Positions 7,085 through 10,545 of a stretch of 10,545 bases of DNA are shown in pieces (the stretch's first letter is position 1; each line of letters opens with the position of its first letter). This DNA is from Chitinophagales bacterium (lineage in GTDB: Bacteria > Bacteroidota > Bacteroidia > Chitinophagales > UBA2359), in the NCBI GenBank assembly GCA_020629595.1, contig JAHDDA010000066.1, positions 1 through 10,545 on the forward strand. Direction: 5' to 3'. The translations under genes were made by a program, and so were the position numbers. A model generated the notes under the pieces. The model was not told where the DNA came from, did no database searches, and saw only the letters and a program-made list of their open reading frames with translations.

Positions 7085-8263
7085 ATGGAAAATGCATCAA
7101 AAAGTGTGAATGACTTTTTAGGTCCTATCCTTGACAACTTCTCTGGTCCTCTTATGACTGTTCTTGGAGCATTACTTATTTTATTTATTGGTTGGATGAT
7201 TGCTAAAGCATTCAGAAGATTAACAGAAAATTTATTAAGTAAAACTTCATTAGATGAAAAATTATTAGGTGCTGCAAGCGTAAACCCTGGTAAAATGGTA
7301 GGTACATTAGTATATTACCTAATTATGTTAGTGGTTCTTATGGTTGTACTTGAACGCTTAGGAATGAGCTATGCACTTGATCCAGTAAAAAACATGGTAA
7401 ATGAGTTTACTAGTTTTATACCAAATATGATTGGTGCTGGTGTTATTGGTTTTGTTGGTTATGTAGTGGCTCAAATTTGTTCTGGTTTAGTAGGAACAAG
7501 TGGAAACGCAATTACAAATGTTGCCTCAAAACTTGGTTTAGGTACTGACATTGACATTGTTGGAATTTTACAAAAATTATTATTTGGTTTTATCTTAGCA
7601 ATCTTTGGTATTATTGCTTTAGAAAAATTAAATATTCCTGCTTTGTCAGAACCAGCAGCTGATATGTTAGCTAAATTCATCGATTTAATCCCTAGAATTT
7701 TAATTGCTTGCATTATTGTTGGATTATTTATTTTCATTGCTCGTTTCATTTCTAACTTACTTGCAGATGTTTTAAAAGGTATGAAAGTAGATGATATGAG
7801 TAATCGCTTAGGTTTATCTTCTATGTTAGGATCTAACTCTTTAGCTGACATTATCTCTAAAGTAGCTTTCTTCTTTATTGGTTTTATTGGTTTAACAGTT
7901 GGTATTAGCCAATTAGGATTACCTCAATTAGATGGTATTTTAAATAGATTATTGAACTTATCTGGTTCTATTGCTTTTGGTTTAGTTATTATTATTGCTG
8001 GTAACTTTATTGCTGGTATTGCTGCAAAAGCTGTAGGAGCAAGTAACGAGTTCTTAGGAACAATTGTACGTTTTGCTTTATTAGCAGTATTTGTAACAAT
8101 GGGCTTTAGCCAAATGGGTATTGGAGGCGATATCGTTGAAAATGCCTTCACATTAGTGTTAGCAGCAGTTGCTGTAGCAATTGGATTATCTTATGGTTTA
8201 GGTGGTCGTGAAGCTGCTGGAGAGCATATGAAAGATATTTTAAATCGTTTTCGTAAGAAATAA
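7085..8263 (+). CDS. multi-pass membrane protein of four TM-helix repeats (MscS-related)
   Basis: The product is a 392-residue inner-membrane protein with about nine hydrophobic helices (near 22-42, 70-93, 112-133, 161-181, 202-226, 254-277, 293-314, 323-344, 354-373). It reads as four tandem units of about 85-90 residues, starting near 18, 108, 198 and 290. Each has a long helix opening after a D/N-x-F/L-S/I-G/P-like start, a polar segment, and a second helix ending in a short Leu-Gly/Asn-containing turn (RLGM, KLNI, QLGL, QMGI). This fits the conserved TM-helix family (PF05552) related to the membrane part of MscS-like channels. The C-terminal SYGLGGREAAGEHM resembles the start of the MscS pore-lining helix, but the protein ends about 20 residues later, so the MscS beta and cytoplasmic domains are missing. 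I chose the ATG at 7085; a TTG at 7076 also exists. Channel or osmotic function is inferred only. Arginine is mostly CGT/CGC here, unlike neighbouring genes, hinting at high expression. Confidence 0.82.
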   Translation: MENASKSVNDFLGPILDNFSGPLMTVLGALLILFIGWMIAKAFRRLTENLLSKTSLDEKLLGAASVNPGKMVGTLVYYLIMLVVLMVVLERLGMSYALDPVKNMVNEFTSFIPNMIGAGVIGFVGYVVAQICSGLVGTSGNAITNVASKLGLGTDIDIVGILQKLLFGFILAIFGIIALEKLNIPALSEPAADMLAKFIDLIPRILIACIIVGLFIFIARFISNLLADVLKGMKVDDMSNRLGLSSMLGSNSLADIISKVAFFFIGFIGLTVGISQLGLPQLDGILNRLLNLSGSIAFGLVIIIAGNFIAGIAAKAVGASNEFLGTIVRFALLAVFVTMGFSQMGIGGDIVENAFTLVLAAVAVAIGLSYGLGGREAAGEHMKDILNRFRKK

Positions 8264-8295
8264 TTGATATTAAAATATTAATTAAAACTATTTTT

Positions 8296-8325
8296 AAAGG
8301 TCGTACATTTGTACGACCTTTTTTT
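8296..8325 (+). terminator. strong intrinsic terminator after TM-helix repeat gene
   Basis: AAAGGTCGTACA (8296-8307) and TGTACGACCTTT (8310-8321) form a perfect 12-bp stem with a 2-nt apex (in practice a 4-nt loop), running into a seven-T tract ending at 8325. It lies 32 nt after the membrane-protein stop codon and only 23 nt before the gatC ATG. Confidence 0.9.
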
Positions 8326-8332
8326 GTTTACC

Positions 8333-8348
8333 TAATTTTATAATTTTA
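8333..8348 (+). repeat. tandem TAATTTTA x2 directly before gatC
   Basis: The 8-bp unit TAATTTTA occurs twice back to back and ends at the base before the gatC ATG. Each copy matches seven of the eight positions of the Bacteroidota -7 element TAnnTTTG. It may be promoter-like, an A/T-rich translation-start context, or chance in AT-rich DNA. Confidence 0.5.
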
Positions 8349-8642
8349 ATGGAAATTACAAACGAACTAATTCAAAAATTAGCAAGGCTTTCAAAACTTA
8401 AATTTGAAACCGATGAAGAAATTGAGAGTATAAAATCTGATTTACAAAATATGCTTTCATTTGTTGAAAAAGTAAATGAGTTAGATACAGAAAATGTTGA
8501 ACCACTTATTCATTTAAGTAATGAAGTGAACATTTTTAGAAAAGATGAAGTTATAAAACTAAATACAAGAAATGAGGCACTAAAAAATGCCCCATCTAAA
8601 AATGAGGCGTTTATTAAAGTACCTAAAGTTATTAAAAAGTGA
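8349..8642 (+). CDS. gatC: Asp/Glu-tRNA amidotransferase subunit C
   Basis: The product is a 97-residue cytoplasmic protein of typical GatC length. GatC is the small non-catalytic belt subunit of GatCAB, which converts Glu-tRNA(Gln) and/or Asp-tRNA(Asn) to the amidated forms. Recognisable are the N-terminal helix ending in LARLSKLKF (11-19), the second helix DLQNMLSFVEKVNELDT (30-46), VEPLIH (50-55), the conserved R-x-D (RKDEV, 64-68), and the C-terminal extension with ALKNAP followed by FIKVPKVI that wraps around GatA. The gene is complete. gatA and gatB are not in the window, so the subunits are unlinked here, which is common in Bacteroidota. It begins 23 nt after a strong terminator, and its last four bases overlap the ABC ATPase start (GTGA), implying translational coupling. 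Confidence 0.92.
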   Translation: MEITNELIQKLARLSKLKFETDEEIESIKSDLQNMLSFVEKVNELDTENVEPLIHLSNEVNIFRKDEVIKLNTRNEALKNAPSKNEAFIKVPKVIKK

Positions 8643-9346
8643 AAGAAGCGGTAATAAAGTTAGAAGGATTGAAGAAATTCTATAAAATGGGCGATGAAAT
8701 TATAAAAGCCTTAAATGGAGTTGATTTAGTTATTGAAGAAAACGAATATGTTGCCTTAATGGGACCATCAGGTTCTGGAAAATCTACTTTAATGAATATG
8801 CTGGGTTGCTTAGATACACCAACAGACGGCTATTATTGGCTTAACAAACAAGAGGTTGGAGATTATTCAGAAAATGAATTAGCAGATATTAGAAACAAAG
8901 AAATAGGATTTGTATTTCAAACCTTTAACTTACTACCTCGTTCTACAGCAATTGAAAATGTAGCTTTGCCTATGATTTATGCTGGCGTATCTTCTAAAAA
9001 AAGATTGGACAGAGCTGCCGATGTTTTAGAAAGTGTAGGTTTAGGCGAAAGATTACACCATAAACCAAATGAACTTTCTGGAGGACAACGACAGAGAGTT
9101 GCCATAGCCAGAGCCTTGGTAAACACCCCTTCTATAATCTTAGCAGATGAGCCAACTGGAAACCTAGATAGCATCACTTCTGATGAAATTATGGCTATTT
9201 TTGGAAAAATTCACGCCGAAGGCAATACCGTAATATTGGTTACACATGAAGAAGATATAGCACAGCATGCACACAGAATTATAAGACTTAAAGATGGCGT
9301 AATTGATGTAGATACTATAAATGAAAATCCCATAATAGCACATTAA
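8639..9346 (+). CDS. ABC transporter ATP-binding protein, LolD/MacB/FtsE type
   Basis: The product is a 235-residue ATPase subunit, the usual size for the LolD/MacB/FtsE branch. It has Walker A GPSGSGKST (42-50), the Q-loop in FVFQTFNLLP with Gln94, the signature LSGGQRQRVAIARAL (146-160), Walker B IILADEPTGNLD (166-177) with the branch-specific EPTGNLD, and the H-loop His203 in VTHE. Such ATPases pair with MacB/LolC-E/FtsX permeases to move lipoproteins, peptides or drugs, or to drive envelope remodelling, by mechanotransmission at the inner membrane. No permease gene is adjacent, so the partner is encoded elsewhere and the substrate is unknown. The start is GTG at 8639, inside the last bases of gatC. 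The first internal Met (residue 17) would delete the first beta strand, so the GTG is favoured. It is followed by the adenosyltransferase gene after 18 bp. Confidence 0.92.
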   Translation: MKEAVIKLEGLKKFYKMGDEIIKALNGVDLVIEENEYVALMGPSGSGKSTLMNMLGCLDTPTDGYYWLNKQEVGDYSENELADIRNKEIGFVFQTFNLLPRSTAIENVALPMIYAGVSSKKRLDRAADVLESVGLGERLHHKPNELSGGQRQRVAIARALVNTPSIILADEPTGNLDSITSDEIMAIFGKIHAEGNTVILVTHEEDIAQHAHRIIRLKDGVIDVDTINENPIIAH

Positions 9347-9364
9347 ACTCATTAAACTTTTAAT

Positions 9365-9907
9365 TTGAAAATATATACTAAAACTGGAGACGATGGTTTA
9401 ACTATGCTTTTTGGAGGCGGTAGAGTTCCAAAACATCATTTACGCATAGAAGCTTACGGAACTGTTGATGAATTAAATGCTCATCTTGGATTAATAGCCG
9501 ATGAAATTGGAATTAAATCTGATAGAAATTTCTTGTTGGAAATACAAAAAAACTTATTTACCTTAGGTGCTATTCTTGCAACTAATCCTGAAAAGAAAAA
9601 TGCCAAACCACCTAATCTTTCAACAGAAGAAGTAGAAAAACTTGAAAAAAAAATAGACCATTACACCACACTCCTACCAGAACTTAAACATTTTATTCTA
9701 CCAGGTGGACACAAAGTTGCATCATACTGCCAAATTGCTAGAACGGTATGCCGTAGAGCCGAAAGAAGAATAGTGGCTTTAAATGAAAAAGTACCTGTTA
9801 ATTCAATTTGTATTTTGTATATAAATCGATTATCTGATTTTTTATTTGTATTGGCTAGATATATAGTTTTACAAAAAGGTGGCGAAGAAATTAAATGGTT
9901 GCCATAA
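9365..9907 (+). CDS. PduO-type ATP:cob(I)alamin adenosyltransferase
   Basis: The product is a 180-residue cytoplasmic enzyme that transfers the adenosyl group of ATP to cob(I)alamin, making coenzyme B12 for enzymes such as methylmalonyl-CoA mutase. The PduO-type signature is complete: KIYTKTGDDG (2-11, ATP-binding N-terminal loop), EAYGTVDELNAHLG (29-42), FILPGG (110-115), ARTVCRRAERR (125-135) and NRLSDFLFVLAR (154-165). The length is normal for a stand-alone PduO-type protein. The start must be TTG at 9365. The in-frame stop TAA at 9353-9355 precedes it, no ATG or GTG lies between, and the first internal Met (residue 14) would remove the ATP loop. It is the last gene of the gatC-ABC ATPase set. 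None of the other genes here is a B12 enzyme. PduO is the likely homology label, cobO-type being excluded by motif. Confidence 0.93.
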   Translation: MKIYTKTGDDGLTMLFGGGRVPKHHLRIEAYGTVDELNAHLGLIADEIGIKSDRNFLLEIQKNLFTLGAILATNPEKKNAKPPNLSTEEVEKLEKKIDHYTTLLPELKHFILPGGHKVASYCQIARTVCRRAERRIVALNEKVPVNSICILYINRLSDFLFVLARYIVLQKGGEEIKWLP

Positions 9908-9914
9908 ACTCAGG

Positions 9915-9943
9915 TTAAAAAAGTGACTTTTGTTAATTTTTTT
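9915..9943 (+). terminator. AT-rich intrinsic terminator candidate after adenosyltransferase gene
   Basis: TTAAAAAAG (9915-9923) pairs with CTTTTGTTAA (9927-9936), with a single bulged G at 9932 and a 3-nt loop TGA, followed by a seven-T run (9937-9943). It begins 8 nt after the stop codon. The stem is nearly all A-T, so it is weak by calculation, but position and T-run fit. Confidence 0.45.
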
Positions 9944-10012
9944 CATCCTGCTTTTGAAACTTTTACTTTTTTTTCATCGTTGGATTAAACCATATAGCAT
10001 ATAATTGATTAT

Positions 10013-10026
10013 AAGTTATATAACTT
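10013..10026. promoter_or_regulatory. 14-bp perfect palindrome upstream of DUF2795 gene
   Basis: AAGTTATATAACTT is perfectly palindromic over 14 bp in the 221-bp gap before the DUF2795 gene, about 72 bp upstream of its predicted -7 element. It could be an operator. In such AT-rich DNA chance palindromes occur, so the call is weak. I see nothing else coding in this gap. Confidence 0.25.
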
Positions 10027-10097
10027 GTTAAATCTTGATAATTTGTGCAATTCATTAAGATTTTATTTAAAAACCTATATTTTATCAAACGAAAAAC

Positions 10098-10105
10098 TAT
10101 TTTTG
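10098..10105 (+). promoter_or_regulatory. candidate -7 element for DUF2795 gene
   Basis: TATTTTTG followed by CAC matches TAnnTTTG exactly and carries the TTTGCA extension often seen in Bacteroidota promoters. It would start transcription near 10111, giving a leader of about 18 nt before the ATG at 10129. No clear -33 TTG is visible. The same octamer is found before the PhoD-like gene. Confidence 0.5.
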
Positions 10106-10128
10106 CACACTTTTTAAAAAATTATAGA

Positions 10129-10353
10129 ATGTATTGGACTTTAGAGTTAGCAACATATTTAGAAGATGCACCTTGGCCAGCTACCAAAGATGAGCTATTG
10201 GATTATGCAATGCGTTCAGGTGCTCCAAAAGAGGTTTGGGAAAACCTGCAACAGCTAGAAGATGAACCTGGCGAATACTTTGATAACATTGAAGATGTAT
10301 GGCCTGACTATCCTTCAAAAGAAGATTTCTTCTTTAATGAAGATGAATACTAA
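10129..10353 (+). CDS. DUF2795 domain protein
   Basis: The product is a 74-residue, very acidic small cytoplasmic protein beginning MYWTLELATYLEDAPWP. I recognise the N-terminal pattern and the end (FFFNEDEY) as a DUF2795-type protein that is widespread and well conserved in Bacteroidota. Its function is unknown. The N-terminal half contains the DUF2795 helices (YLEDAPWPATKDELLDYAMR, then GAPKEVWENLQQL), and the C-terminal half is rich in Asp, Glu and aromatic residues. The frame stays open upstream to a Met codon at 10045, but the added 28 residues are basic, Phe/Lys-rich and unlike the family, and the predicted promoter lies inside them, so the ATG at 10129 is preferred. Its stop codon overlaps that of convergent ispD. 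Confidence 0.85.
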   Translation: MYWTLELATYLEDAPWPATKDELLDYAMRSGAPKEVWENLQQLEDEPGEYFDNIEDVWPDYPSKEDFFFNEDEY

Positions 10354-10545
10354 AACGATAGAAAATTGGCAATAGCCATATCTGTTGGGCGTGTAATTTT
10401 AATATTACTCTGCTCACCTTCTATTAGTTTTATCGTAATACCTAAATTTTCAAGCACACTTGCCGAGTCGGTAAAGTGTGCTTTATATTCTTGCGAATAT
10501 GCCTTTTTTGCTAATGCAACAGAAAAGCATTGTGGCGTTTGAACT
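10350..10545 (-). CDS. ispD: 2-C-methyl-D-erythritol 4-phosphate cytidylyltransferase, C-terminal part
   Basis: Reading leftwards from the window edge, one base and then 64 codons plus a TAG stop (10352-10350) are visible. The fragment opens with VQTPQCF and continues through TDSASVLENLG, LIEGEQSNIKITRP and a terminal MAIANFLSF. These match the C-terminal third of IspD: VQTPQ-x-F, the TD-x-AS dimer-arm region, the EG-x-x-x-NIK-x-T-x-P signature and the final helix. IspD couples MEP to CTP in the non-mevalonate isoprenoid pathway. The N-terminal nucleotide-binding half is outside the window. The TAG overlaps the TAA of the convergent DUF2795 gene by 2 bp, so each transcript must end within or beyond the other gene. 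Confidence 0.9.
   Translation of the reverse strand, partial: VQTPQCFSVALAKKAYSQEYKAHFTDSASVLENLGITIKLIEGEQSNIKITRPTDMAIANFLSF
10452..10483 (+). terminator. strong hairpin inside ispD, possible terminator for the convergent gene
   Basis: AAGCACACTT (10452-10461) and AAGTGTGCTT (10474-10483) form a perfect 10-bp stem. A second inner helix, CCGA/TCGG, can form within the 12-nt loop. It lies 98 nt past the DUF2795 stop codon and is followed on the plus strand by TATATTC, only a loose U-rich tail. It is also coding sequence of ispD, so chance is possible. Confidence 0.35.

Noticed and set aside
7471..7851. A 126-codon open frame on the minus strand inside the TM-helix repeat gene
   Set aside because: It lies entirely opposite a clearly coding membrane-protein gene. 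Its translation (Lys/Pro/Ile-rich, no domain) is what the complement of Leu/Gly/Ala-rich hydrophobic codons gives.
10045..10128. N-terminal extension of the DUF2795 protein to the upstream Met codon
   Set aside because: The added residues are unlike the acidic conserved family, the exact -7 promoter element lies inside this stretch, and the family start MYWT is at 10129.

Overview
The window looks like ordinary chromosome from an AT-rich member of the Bacteroidota, probably Flavobacteriia or a close relative. The evidence is a Por-type (type IX secretion) C-terminal sorting domain on a secreted PhoD-like enzyme, promoter elements of the Bacteroidota TAnnTTTG type, start codons without Shine-Dalgarno sequences, a long PF12806-type acyl-CoA dehydrogenase, and a small acidic DUF2795 protein of a type typical of that phylum. 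I see no rRNA, tRNA, CRISPR array, insertion sequence, phage gene or toxin-antitoxin module.

Layout. The left half (1-4895) is read on the minus strand. In transcription order it holds a secreted PhoD-like phosphatase/phosphodiesterase (4895-2913), a terminator hairpin, a BioF-type alpha-oxoamine synthase (2854-1709), a Crp/Fnr-type regulator abutting it (1693-1109, or a GTG start at 1708), a pirin-family protein (1003-137), and the first 18 codons of an exported protein leaving the window at base 1. A divergent intergenic region (4896-5027) separates these from the plus-strand half. That half holds a 602-residue acyl-CoA dehydrogenase (5028-6836), a multi-pass membrane protein made of four tandem TM-helix repeats (7085-8263), a strong terminator, the tight cluster gatC - LolD/MacB-type ABC ATPase - PduO-type cobalamin adenosyltransferase (8349-9907), and a DUF2795 protein (10129-10353). 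The last gene converges on the 3' end of ispD (10350-10545, minus), and the two stop codons overlap.

How the genes fit together. There is no single pathway. bioF and crp are probably cotranscribed. pirin seems to have its own promoter, and a 16-bp perfect palindrome with Crp/Fnr geometry (TTAA-N6-TTAA) lies between crp and that promoter, so the regulator may control pirin. gatC, the ABC ATPase and the adenosyltransferase form a compact set joined by a 4-bp overlap and an 18-bp gap. They do housekeeping jobs (Gln-tRNA/Asn-tRNA amidation, envelope transport, B12 activation), and their usual partners (gatA/gatB, an ABC permease) are absent from the window.

I did not find a convincing new multi-gene system. 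The observations most worth a second look are regulatory or architectural: the palindrome after crp, two strong terminators ending about 20 nt before the next start codon, a strong hairpin inside ispD that could terminate the opposing gene, non-ATG starts in the gatC cluster, and the four-repeat membrane protein that lacks the MscS beta domain.
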